This document shows positions 16,880 to 23,783 of a stretch of 64,000 nucleotides of DNA, in pieces. Where the stretch lies: assembly GCA_958296115.1 (NCBI GenBank), contig OY282442.1:902001-966000 (forward strand), written 5' to 3'. The position numbers and the translations under genes are program-made. The DNA is from an uncultured Dehalococcoidia bacterium. Lineage in GTDB: Bacteria; Chloroflexota; Dehalococcoidia; Lucifugimonadales; CAJWER01. How positions within the stretch are numbered: the stretch's first letter is position 1; every line of letters starts with the position of its first letter. The notes beneath the pieces are model-generated. The model was not told where the DNA came from. It worked only from the letters and a program-made list of their open reading frames with translations, and did not search any database.

Positions 16880-17218
16880 ATGACGACCGACCTGCCCTAC
16901 GACGAGCCCTGCTTCGTTATCAGCGTCGCCGCGCGGATTACGGGCGTGAATACCCAGACCTTGCGCTACTACGAGAGCCTCGGACTCGTGCAGCCTCGCC
17001 GGACCCGCGGCAACCAGCGCGTCTATTCACGCCGGGACGTCGAGCGCGTTCGGCGCATGAGAGGGCTGGTCGACGACCTGGGCATCAACCTCGCGGGCGT
17101 CGAGGTTGTCATGAAGCTCCTCGACACCATTGACGACCTCCAGGCAGACCGCGACCGCCTGGAATCTGAGAACCGCCGACTCCGACGCATTGCGGCCGCA
17201 GTCGAAGCTGCGTCATGA
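16880..17218 (+). CDS. hspR: MerR-family regulator, HspR type
   Basis: A 112-residue MerR-type regulator. The HTH block VISVAARITGVNTQTLRYYESLGLV and the wing RRTRGNQRVYSRRDVER match HspR, the repressor of dnaK-type operons that binds HAIR sites; the segment GINLAGVEVVMKL is also HspR-like. A coiled tail (about 85-105) would dimerise it. The ATG at 16880 is 5 nt after the vapC stop, so hspR probably depends on read-through from the toxin-antitoxin or dnaJ transcripts. Its neighbours hsp20 and dnaJ are plausible targets, but no complete HAIR operator was found in the window. Confidence 0.82.
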   Translation: MTTDLPYDEPCFVISVAARITGVNTQTLRYYESLGLVQPRRTRGNQRVYSRRDVERVRRMRGLVDDLGINLAGVEVVMKLLDTIDDLQADRDRLESENRRLRRIAAAVEAAS

Positions 17219-17249
17219 CCAGGACGAATATCCACTGGGGCGGCCACGA

Positions 17250-17278
17250 TTGCCCCTGACGCCCAATTTGCGTATATA
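17250..17278 (+). promoter_or_regulatory. Possible promoter for PH-domain gene
   Basis: TTGCCC (17250-17255), a 17-bp spacer, and TATATA (17273-17278), with a second possible -10 TATACT starting two bases later. It is the only AT-rich stretch between hspR and the gene at 17342. Confidence 0.35.
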
Positions 17279-17341
17279 CTATGAGCATCAGCTCAGCGGG
17301 CGGCCCATCCAAAAGCCTGCGAGCATGGGAGTGCGTCTCGG

Positions 17342-17890
17342 ATGGCCGACGAACAGAATCAGGACGAACAGGACAACCAGACCGAAGAGTGGACCCCGAG
17401 ACCCGGTGACATCACCATCCGCCAAGCGCCGCTGGCTTGGCTCATGTCGTCAGCCCCGTGGCTGGTCGTAACGGCAGTGTTGCTGCTCCTTCCAGCGATG
17501 GGGATATCGTTTGGAATAGAGGAGTGGGTCGCTGGGGTCCTAATCATCATCGTGGTCGTCCCGCGTTATCTCATGTGGCGCGGGACCTCCTACACCATCA
17601 GCGAAGACCATCTCGTCTATCAGCGCGGGGCTATCATGTCCTCGAAGGCATACCCCCTGCCGTACTCGCGCATGACCGACGTCAGGTCCAGGTACGGGAT
17701 GTTCGGACGCGCCCTGGGATACCAGGCCGTGGACGTCATGATGGACAACGGCGCAGTCGCCCCTCTCTCCTACGTGCCCATCGTCACCGACGCCGCCGAG
17801 CGCATCAGGGCCAAGATCGAGGAGCGCGGCGGCCTCGTCGCACCGGACGAGCCAGAGGAACCCGACAAGCCCGGCGACGCGAGCGCGTAG
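17342..17890 (+). CDS. PH-domain (bPH2/DUF304) membrane protein
   Basis: A 182-residue protein with an acidic, polar N-terminus, two transmembrane helices (about 38-58 and 62-80), and a bacterial pleckstrin-homology domain from about 85. The block YTISEDHLVYQRGAIMSSKAYPLPYSRM is shortened from the usual DUF304/YdbT signature: recognition strand, then the I/L-P-Y-x-x-I/M region. Function in this family is unknown; a membrane or lipid-linked role is assumed. It is followed 5 nt later by an amidohydrolase gene, with which it is likely co-transcribed. Confidence 0.75.
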   Translation: MADEQNQDEQDNQTEEWTPRPGDITIRQAPLAWLMSSAPWLVVTAVLLLLPAMGISFGIEEWVAGVLIIIVVVPRYLMWRGTSYTISEDHLVYQRGAIMSSKAYPLPYSRMTDVRSRYGMFGRALGYQAVDVMMDNGAVAPLSYVPIVTDAAERIRAKIEERGGLVAPDEPEEPDKPGDASA

Positions 17891-17895
17891 CCCCA

Positions 17896-19200
17896 ATGGC
17901 CGGGCGACTCGACTCGTTCACGCTCATACGGGCCGGCCTGCTCATAGACGGCCGAGGCGGCCCGCCGCTGGAGCGCGCCGCCGTCCTCGTCCGAGGATCC
18001 AGCATCCTCGCGGTCGGTCCCGAACACGAAATAGCCGCCCCCGAAAGCGCTCACGCACAGACCCTCGACTTCTCCGACAGGACCGTTATGCCAGGAATGG
18101 TGGACTGCCATACCCATCATAACGGCTTCGGCGATGGACGCGCGGGCGACGACCTCGCTGCGCTGTCCGACGAGACGCTCACCCTCCAGTCCGCTAGGAA
18201 CGCCCGCGCGTCCCTGTTCACGGGCGTTACGACCATCAGGGAGAACGGCCCCAAGAACGCCACAATGCTCCGCCTCCGCGATGCCGTTCGGCAGGGCGTC
18301 ACCGTTGGCCCACGAATGGTTCTGTGCGGCAGGCCCGTCTCGATAATCGGCGGCCACATGAGCTACTTCGGCTCCGTAGTCACCGGCCCCGTCGAGGGGA
18401 GGGCGATGGTCAGGCAGCTGGTGAAGGAAGGCGCCGACTACATCAAGATTACCGCCACCGGCGGCAGCACCCGCACGTCCTACCCCCTGCTGCCCTCGTT
18501 CGACGTGGACGAGCTGACCGCCATCGCCGGGGAGGCCCGCAAGTTCGGGTTGCTCACCGCGGCGCACTGCACGTCCACGCAGGGGATAGTCAACTCACTC
18601 GACGCAGGCGTGGACATGATCATCCACTGCATATTCAGGGAGCCGGACGGGCGGTTCGACTTCAAGGATGACGTGGCCGACCGACTGGCCGAGCGGGGCG
18701 CGTTCGTGAATCCAACGCTGCACGTGCTCAGGAGCCGTATCTGGGCCGCCCTCCGCAATCATGGGGAGGCCGCGCTTACGACGGCAGCGCGACGGCGGAT
18801 GGACGAGGACGAGCGGGCCTTCGAGACCGCCATCGAGCATACACGCAGGCTCATCGAGCGCGGCGCCAACGTCATTACGGGCTCGGACTCCTCCTGGGGC
18901 GACTACCCCCTAGGCAACGCCGTGTATGAGACCGAGTGCCTGCTGATGGCCGGGATGCCCGCTATGGACGCCGTGATGTCCGTAACGAGCAAGGCCGCCA
19001 AGGCCATCGGCGTGGACGAGACCGTAGGAAGCATCGAACCGGGCAAGGAGGCCGACCTCATCGCGGTCGAGGGCAACCCCGTCGAGAACCTCGACGCCCT
19101 GTGGGCGGTGACGGACGTCATGGCCGACGGCCGGCTCGTCGAGCGCGGCTCGCAGGAGTCCATCAGCGCGACCCGGCAACTGCGGCCAGCATCATCCTAG
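17896..19200 (+). CDS. Amidohydrolase family protein (copy 1 of tandem pair)
   Basis: A 434-residue member of the amidohydrolase superfamily, in the prolidase/imidazolonepropionase-like group. Metal motifs are DCHTHHNG (about 72-79) and the late GSDSSWGD; the Lys region is YIKITATGGSTRT, and the His site AAHCTSTQG. Typical reactions are hydrolysis of cyclic amides or dipeptides; the substrate is unknown. The ATG at 17896 is used because the frame upstream of it overlaps the PH-domain gene. The next gene is a clear paralogue with the same order of motifs, so the pair arose by tandem duplication. Confidence 0.86.
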   Translation: MAGRLDSFTLIRAGLLIDGRGGPPLERAAVLVRGSSILAVGPEHEIAAPESAHAQTLDFSDRTVMPGMVDCHTHHNGFGDGRAGDDLAALSDETLTLQSARNARASLFTGVTTIRENGPKNATMLRLRDAVRQGVTVGPRMVLCGRPVSIIGGHMSYFGSVVTGPVEGRAMVRQLVKEGADYIKITATGGSTRTSYPLLPSFDVDELTAIAGEARKFGLLTAAHCTSTQGIVNSLDAGVDMIIHCIFREPDGRFDFKDDVADRLAERGAFVNPTLHVLRSRIWAALRNHGEAALTTAARRRMDEDERAFETAIEHTRRLIERGANVITGSDSSWGDYPLGNAVYETECLLMAGMPAMDAVMSVTSKAAKAIGVDETVGSIEPGKEADLIAVEGNPVENLDALWAVTDVMADGRLVERGSQESISATRQLRPASS

Positions 19201-19219
19201 CGCCATACGGAGGGACTTC

Positions 19220-20491
19220 ATGGCAGGACGAGACGGCGACTTCAAGCTCATACGGGCCGCCCGGCTGATAGACGGCAGCGGCGCTCCTCCAATCGAGCGC
19301 GGCGCGGTACTCCTCGAGGGCGGACGCATCAGGGCATCCGGCCCCGAGGAGACGGTCGCGCCCCCAGAAGGCGCCCGCGTCAAGGAGTTTTCCTACGACT
19401 CGCACACCGCGCTGCCGGGGCTCATAGACTCCCACGTCCACCTAATCGGCATAGGCGACGGGCGCGCCGGCGACGAGCTCACCACGCTGCCTGACGAGGT
19501 GCTGACCCTGCAGGCGGCCAGGAACGCCCGCGCCCATCTCTACTCAGGGGTAACGACGGTCCGTGACTGCGGCGCGAAGAACCGGACCACGCTGGAGCTC
19601 CGCCAGGCTGTGCAGATGGGCATCACGGTCGCGCCCAGGCTCGTGCTCGCAGGGCGGCCCATCGCCATCATCGGCGGGCACCTCAGCTACTTCGGCATCC
19701 AGGCAACCGGCCCGACCGAGTGCGTGGCCGCCGTGCGGCAGCTCGTCAAGGAGAACGTGGACTTCATCAAGATCACCGCCAGCGGCGGCAGCACTCGGAC
19801 CTCCGTGAGGGGCAGGCCCTCATTCGACGTGGACGAGCTCACGGCTATCGTCAACGAGGCGCACAAGCTCGGACGCCACGCCGCGGCGCACTGCACCGAC
19901 TCCCAGTCCATCGCCAACGCTGTCGAAGCGGGCATAGACACGGTGATACATGGCCGTTACGCCGAGCCGGACGGGAGCCACAAGTACAGGCCCGAGCTCA
20001 CCGAGCGCATTGTGGAGCGCGGCGTGTTCGTGAACCCCACGCTGCACCAGGCGCGCGAGCGCGTCTGGCAGTTGGAGCGCAAGGCTGAGTCCGAGATGCT
20101 GAGCGAGGACGAGCAGGACCTCATAGACCAGTTCTACCAGGGCTGGGAGAGCGCGGCCGCCTTCTGGGGCCGCATGAAGGACGAGGGCGTCAAGCTCGTG
20201 GCGGGCTCCGACGCGTCCTGGCAGCACTACAAGCTGGGAGGCACGAGCTTCCAGGACGAGATCACCGCGCACGTGGACATCGGCATGACGCCTATGGAAG
20301 CGATAGTATCCGCCACCAGCGACGCGGCCCGCTCATGCTGGATAGACGACGAGGTCGGCTCCATAGAGCCGGGCAAGAAGGCCGACCTGCTGGTGGTGGA
20401 GGGCGACCCGTCCCACGACATCCGCGCCCTGACCAGCGTAACCGACGTATTCATGGACGGCGAGCGGGTGGACCGGGGGAACCTGGTGTAG
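19220..20491 (+). CDS. Amidohydrolase family protein (copy 2 of tandem pair)
   Basis: A 423-residue paralogue of the gene at 17896, 19 bp downstream. Motifs appear in the same order: DSHVHLIG, IIGGHLSYFG, FIKITASGGSTRT, AAHCTDSQS, and GSDASWQHY. The first motif reads HVH here against HTHH in copy 1, and the His-binding loops differ, so substrate range may have split after duplication. An AGGGACTTC SD-like stretch precedes the ATG at 19220. It is the last gene of the run that begins with the PH-domain protein. Confidence 0.86.
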   Translation: MAGRDGDFKLIRAARLIDGSGAPPIERGAVLLEGGRIRASGPEETVAPPEGARVKEFSYDSHTALPGLIDSHVHLIGIGDGRAGDELTTLPDEVLTLQAARNARAHLYSGVTTVRDCGAKNRTTLELRQAVQMGITVAPRLVLAGRPIAIIGGHLSYFGIQATGPTECVAAVRQLVKENVDFIKITASGGSTRTSVRGRPSFDVDELTAIVNEAHKLGRHAAAHCTDSQSIANAVEAGIDTVIHGRYAEPDGSHKYRPELTERIVERGVFVNPTLHQARERVWQLERKAESEMLSEDEQDLIDQFYQGWESAAAFWGRMKDEGVKLVAGSDASWQHYKLGGTSFQDEITAHVDIGMTPMEAIVSATSDAARSCWIDDEVGSIEPGKKADLLVVEGDPSHDIRALTSVTDVFMDGERVDRGNLV

Positions 20492-20845
20492 ACCCGCGAG
20501 GGGTGGTCCCTACTGCCTTCTTCGGATATCGGCCAGTATCTCTGACAACCTGGCGCCGCATCGGCTCGGTGTGATGCGCTTGTGTATACCCCTGAACCCG
20601 ACTGTGCGTCCTCGCAACGCCCGCAAGAAATCAGCCTCTTTGCGGGTCTTGTACATCAGGATAGGATAGAAGGCAGAGACGTGTTAGCAACCCTCTTCTT
20701 CACAGTCCGAGCACGTGCAGTTGACGTACTTGCCCTCCGACGTACAGGCTACGTTCCCGCGTACTGGAACCTGATGGCCTCGTCGTACAGGGCGGCATGG
20801 ATATCGGCGAACCACTCGACGGGAATCCCCTCCTCCCTCGTAACT
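20492..20845. other. Gap with small or degenerate ORFs
   Basis: No convincing gene. On the minus strand, below hicB, one frame reads a coherent 35-residue segment containing VEWFADIHAALYDEAIRFQYAG without a start codon, another short frame ends in VNCTCSDCEEEGC, and a 48-codon ORF with ATG (20656-20510) encodes a basic peptide starting MYKTRKEADFLRA. These look like remnants of one or more small genes downstream of hicB, perhaps the decayed toxin side or a frameshifted tail. None is called as a gene. Confidence 0.3.
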
Positions 20846-21232
20846 TCAATCTCTTCGAGACTGGCGCCGCCCTCTCCCGTAGTCCGGGGTGAGCAGCTTG
20901 CGGACCGCGGAGTCGTCCAGCCCAAGCCGTTCCGCCAGGTCCTCCGCCGTCATGCCCTGCTCCCGCATGGCGGTATAGAGGGCGAGCTTGGAGGCGGCGA
21001 GGGGCGGAACCGCAACCAGCGCCTGGCCGTCCTCGGCAGGGCCCGGGGAGGGGATGTCCTCGCCGTTATCCACGTAAGCGCAGAGCGCGACGACCAGCGC
21101 GTCCTCCGCCATCTCCAGCGCCTCTGTCCTGTCGTCCCCGCAGGTCAACGCTTCGGGGACGTCTGGGAAGCTGACGTTGAACCCGCCTTCTTCCTCACCG
21201 GCGGTGAGGACACACGGGTAAGCGTATTTCAT
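20846..21232 (-). CDS. HicB-family antitoxin-like protein, orphan
   Basis: A 128-residue protein. The N-terminal half is a HicB partial RNase-H fold: YPCVLTAGEEEGGFNVSFPD, then ALEMAEDALVVAL. The C-terminal half is a helix-turn-helix: LALYTAMREQGMTAEDLAERLGLDDSAVRKLL. HicB antitoxins neutralise the HicA RNase, but no HicA is encoded on either side. The last 15 residues are unusually basic and may reflect a frameshift, because the next frame continues as a coherent peptide. Start ATG at 21232. It could act as a stand-alone regulator. Confidence 0.75.
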   Translation of the reverse strand: MKYAYPCVLTAGEEEGGFNVSFPDVPEALTCGDDRTEALEMAEDALVVALCAYVDNGEDIPSPGPAEDGQALVAVPPLAASKLALYTAMREQGMTAEDLAERLGLDDSAVRKLLTPDYGRGRRQSRRD

Positions 21233-21275
21233 CAGAAGTCCTCTTTGCTGATATTCACGTCACCCTCGCCTCAAT

Positions 21276-21296
21276 CCTCTCCCTTGACGGGAGAGG
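21276..21296. repeat. Short palindrome of the CTCTCCC family
   Basis: CCTCTCCC-ttgac-GGGAGAGG, the same core hairpin found inside the MITE-like repeats at 8926 and 40862, here without the flanking repeat sequence. Confidence 0.6.
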
Positions 21297-21312
21297 ATGC
21301 TCTAAGGGGAAT

Positions 21313-21342
21313 GCGCGGCGGCCCAGCTGTGGGCCGCCGCGC
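21313..21342 (-). terminator. Terminator-like hairpin downstream of rhodanese gene
   Basis: A perfect 13-bp GC stem (GCGCGGCGGCCCA / TGGGCCGCCGCGC) with loop GCTG, 40 bp after the rhodanese stop. No strong T-run follows on the minus strand, so the call rests on stem strength and place. Confidence 0.5.
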
Positions 21343-21381
21343 GTCTCTGGCTGACTGGCTTCCTGCGCTGCGGGAAGCGGG

Positions 21382-22236
21382 CTACTTCTCGATGGGAGCG
21401 CCGACTATGGAGCCGTACTCTGTCCAGGAGCCGTCGTAGTTGCGGACCTTGTTGAAGCCAAGAATCTGGGACAGCACGAACCAGGTGTGCGAGGAGCGCT
21501 CACCGATTCGGCAGTAGGCTATGACCTCGTTGCCCTTGTCCAGCCCCGCGCCCTTCTGGTAGATCTCGCGCAGCTCTTCGACGGTCTTGAACGTGCCGTC
21601 GCTCTCGTTGACGGCGGACAGCCAGGGGATGTTCGCGGCTCCCGGGATGTGTCCGCCGCGCTGCGAGCCTTCCTGGGGGAGGTTGGCAGGGGCGAGCAGC
21701 TCTCCGCTGAACTCGGCGGGCGCGCGCACGTCCACCAGGCCGGTGTTGTTCGGGGTGGACGCGACGCCGAGGACATAGTCGCGGTTGGCCCTGATGCTAA
21801 CGTCGGGGTCGCTGGCGCGGTAGATGCGCCGGGTGGGGCTGGGGACTTCGGTCGTGAGCTCCCTGCCCTCGGCTATCCACTTCATGCGTCCGCCGTTCAT
21901 GATCATGACCTTCTTGTGTCCGTAGAGCTTCATCTGCCAGAAGGCGTAGGTCGCGAACCAGTTGTTGTTGTCCCCGTAGAGCGCCACGCTGCCGCTCTTC
22001 ATGATCCCCGACTCGCCCAGCAGGCGCTGCATCTGGTCCTTGCTGAGAATGTCGCGGGTTATGCTGTCGTTGAGCTGCGAGGTCCAGTTCCAGCCCACCG
22101 CGCCGGGGATATGCCCCTGCTCGTAGGCCGCGGTGTCCACGTCCACTTCGACTATCGTCAGGTTCTCGTCGCCCAAGCGCTCCGCCACCCAATCGGTCTC
22201 CACTATCGACTCGGGATGCGCCACTCTAGCCGGCAT
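21382..22236 (-). CDS. Two-domain rhodanese sulfurtransferase
   Basis: A 284-residue tandem rhodanese of the thiosulfate/3-mercaptopyruvate sulfurtransferase type. The N-terminal domain has GHIPGAVGWNW but an NNN loop (GDNNNW) in place of the catalytic Cys, so it is inactive, as usual. The C-terminal domain holds the active-site loop C242-R-I-G-E-R. It would carry persulfide sulfur to an acceptor. The start ATG at 22236 has an AGGAAGGTG SD about 6 nt upstream; extension upstream has no other signal. It lies 84 bp downstream of a MoeB/ThiF gene, an obvious sulfur-transfer partner. Confidence 0.88.
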   Translation of the reverse strand: MPARVAHPESIVETDWVAERLGDENLTIVEVDVDTAAYEQGHIPGAVGWNWTSQLNDSITRDILSKDQMQRLLGESGIMKSGSVALYGDNNNWFATYAFWQMKLYGHKKVMIMNGGRMKWIAEGRELTTEVPSPTRRIYRASDPDVSIRANRDYVLGVASTPNNTGLVDVRAPAEFSGELLAPANLPQEGSQRGGHIPGAANIPWLSAVNESDGTFKTVEELREIYQKGAGLDKGNEVIAYCRIGERSSHTWFVLSQILGFNKVRNYDGSWTEYGSIVGAPIEK

Positions 22237-22319
22237 TGTTTCACCTTCCTCTTCTAGGATGTATGGTTCCGTCACTATCGAGAATCGCGCCACTGAAAAC
22301 TCCGTCGCCGCATCGCTCG

Positions 22320-23159
22320 CTACGCCGGGACCGGCGCCACGCCGCAGAATACGTCGTAGTCGATCAATTCCGTCACGGTCGGGTTGTCGCCGCACAGCGG
22401 GCAGTTGACGTCCCGCCGAACCTTCACTTCACGGAAGTCCATGTCGAGAGCGTCTATCAGCAGGAGCTTGCCAACGAGGGGCTTGCCTATGCTGAGGAGG
22501 ACCTTGACTGTCTCCGTGGCCTGTATGCTGCCCACGAGGCCGGGCAGCATCCCCAGCACGCCCGCCTCGGCGCAGTTGGGCACCTCTCCCGGCGGCGGCG
22601 GGTCTGGGAAGACGCAGCGGTAGCAGCCCTCGCCGGGCGCGTACACAGCCGCGCGTCCGTCGAACATCAGTATGCTGCCGTCCACCAGGGGCTTGTCGCT
22701 CAGGTAGGCGGCGTCGTTGATCAGGTACCGGGCCGAGAAGTTATCCGCGCCGCTCACGATTACGTCGAAGCCGGACATCATGTCCATCGCGTTCTCCGAA
22801 GTGATCGGCTCCTCGTAGGTTATGACGTTGACGTCGGGGTTGTAGGCCAACAGGGTCTCCCTAGCGGACTGGACCTTGCTTCGGCCGATGTCGTCGTCGT
22901 GGTGAAGTATCTGCCTCTGAAGGTTAGTCACGTCCACCACGTCGAAATCCACGATGCCGATAGAGCCGACCCCGGCCAGCGCCAAGTAGATCGCCACGGG
23001 AGAGCCCAGCCCTCCCGCGCCGATGATGAGCACGCTGGAGTCGAGGAGCCTGCGCTGGCCGCCGCTCCCGACCTGCGGCATGATGATGTGCCGGCTGTAC
23101 CTCCTGACCTGGTAGGGCGTCAGGGCTTGTGTCGCTGCCATTGAAAGCTCGTCCTCCAT
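22320..23159 (-). CDS. MoeB/ThiF-type adenylyltransferase
   Basis: A 279-residue E1-like enzyme of the HesA/MoeB/ThiF family. The nucleotide motif IIGAGGLGSPVA is at 45-56, the DFD...NLQRQ block follows, zinc cysteines are CYRC and CPLC, and the catalytic-Cys region is NCAEAGVLGMLPG. These enzymes adenylate the C-terminal Gly-Gly of MoaD or ThiS so that sulfur can be added by a rhodanese. No MoaD/ThiS-like gene is adjacent. An alternative ATG at 23141 has a better spaced GAGGACG SD and cannot be excluded. The gene sits behind a leader with a terminator. Confidence 0.88.
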   Translation of the reverse strand: MEDELSMAATQALTPYQVRRYSRHIIMPQVGSGGQRRLLDSSVLIIGAGGLGSPVAIYLALAGVGSIGIVDFDVVDVTNLQRQILHHDDDIGRSKVQSARETLLAYNPDVNVITYEEPITSENAMDMMSGFDVIVSGADNFSARYLINDAAYLSDKPLVDGSILMFDGRAAVYAPGEGCYRCVFPDPPPPGEVPNCAEAGVLGMLPGLVGSIQATETVKVLLSIGKPLVGKLLLIDALDMDFREVKVRRDVNCPLCGDNPTVTELIDYDVFCGVAPVPA

Positions 23160-23200
23160 GAAACTATCCCCAGGCTGTCAACCTGACTCGCAAAAGAGAA

Positions 23201-23231
23201 GGCTCCACCGCTAACCGCTAGAGGTGGAGCC
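23201..23231 (-). terminator. Terminator hairpin in MoeB leader
   Basis: Stem GGCTCCACC / GGTGGAGCC (9 bp), 13-nt loop. On the minus strand it is followed by TTCTCTTTT. It is 42 bp upstream of the MoeB start codon, where a premature terminator would sit in an attenuator. Confidence 0.65.
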
Positions 23232-23263
23232 CGCAGCCATCGCCTCGGTTGGGTTCCGGCGTG

Positions 23264-23368
23264 CTACCGCCAGACTCGCGCAGCGCGGCCGCGTACTCGC
23301 CTGCTACACGCGCAGACCTTCTGGCCGCCTGTCGTTGGATTATGCAATTCAGCGCTTGGAGCCAACAT
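23264..23368 (-). CDS. Possible 34-residue leader peptide with clustered Cys
   Basis: An ORF of 34 codons from ATG 23368 to TAG 23264. The start codon is only about 3 nt from the predicted transcription start, so it would be translated leaderlessly. The peptide has no recognisable domain; it contains the cluster VCACSRR (Cys codons TGC and TGT, one codon apart) and ends Arg-rich. Given its place before a terminator and a sulfur-transfer operon, it may be a leader peptide whose translation senses charged tRNA-Cys or tRNA-Arg. It could also be a chance ORF. Confidence 0.35.
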   Translation of the reverse strand: MLAPSAELHNPTTGGQKVCACSRRVRGRAARVWR

Positions 23369-23377
23369 TGGAGCCCT

Positions 23378-23407
23378 AGTATAGCATGGGTCGCCCGCGC
23401 ACTTCAA
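23378..23407 (-). promoter_or_regulatory. Promoter of MoeB/rhodanese leader
   Basis: On the minus strand, TTGAAG (23407-23402), an 18-bp spacer, and extended -10 TGC-TATACT with TATACT at 23383-23378. A divergent extended -10 (TGGTACAAT, TACAAT at 23469-23474) probably drives the glutaredoxin-like gene. Confidence 0.6.
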
Positions 23408-23519
23408 TCTTTGCGGCGCTGGGACAGGCTCTGCATCCGTCCGCGCTCCGCGGCTCGATGGGTTCTGGTACAATGGCGTCCGCGCCGGAGAGAGGCGCGA
23501 ATCATAGGGGACGCGAACG

Positions 23520-23744
23520 ATGGCTGACTTGAAGATATATACACACCCCGCTTGCAGTTATTCCGATGCCCTGAAAGCGGAGATGGCGGATCTCGGGGTG
23601 GAGTTCGAGGAGATAGACCTTGCGGAGCGGCCTGAAGAGTGGGCAGCCCTCGAGAAGCTGACCGGCGGAGAGCGCACGACCCCGGTCTCAGTAGAGGGCG
23701 ACCTGGTTACCATCGGCTTCCGAGGTATCGGTTGAACGTTCTAG
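23520..23744 (+). CDS. Glutaredoxin-like UXX-star family selenoprotein (candidate)
   Basis: A small thioredoxin-fold protein: strand KIYTHPA, active-site C12-S-Y-S15, TTP (cis-Pro) at 53-55, and GFRG near the end. It reads 71 residues to a TGA at 23733. That TGA is followed by exactly two sense codons (Thr, Phe) and a TAG, which is the U-x-x-stop tail that names the UXX-star (seleno)protein family. A hairpin GGGAGCC-GTG-GGCTCCC (23746-23762) has its loop 17 nt after the TGA, as expected for a bacterial SECIS. The predicted full product is 74 residues ending Sec-Thr-Phe. If Sec is not inserted the product ends at Gly71 (23735). Confidence 0.7.
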
Positions 23745-23745
23745 C

Positions 23746-23762
23746 GGGAGCCGTGGGCTCCC
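23746..23762 (+). promoter_or_regulatory. Candidate bacterial SECIS hairpin
   Basis: Perfect 7-bp stem GGGAGCC/GGCTCCC with loop GTG, beginning 10 nt after the TGA at 23733-23735 and overlapping the end of the extended frame. The loop starts with G, as bacterial SECIS loops do. It could instead be a terminator, but no T-run follows. Confidence 0.45.
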
Positions 23763-23783
23763 TCATCGAGACACAGTGAGCGC

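Larger units (their letters stand above)
23160..23377 (-). promoter_or_regulatory. Attenuator-like leader of the MoeB/rhodanese operon
   Basis: Transcript start is predicted near 23371. The leader contains a 34-codon ORF, a terminator hairpin at 23201-23231, and then the MoeB gene. The 5' arm GGCTCCA of the terminator also occurs around 23363-23357 and across the transcript start (about 23375-23369), so earlier copies could pair with the 3' arm GGTGGAGCC and prevent the terminator. No known riboswitch (TPP, SAM, cobalamin, Moco, T-box) could be matched with confidence. Confidence 0.45.

Noticed and set aside
23240-23290. T-box motif in the MoeB leader (GGCGGTAGCACGCC)
   Set aside because: Similar to GGTGGTACCACGC but with mismatches in the invariant part, and no stem I specifier structure was found.
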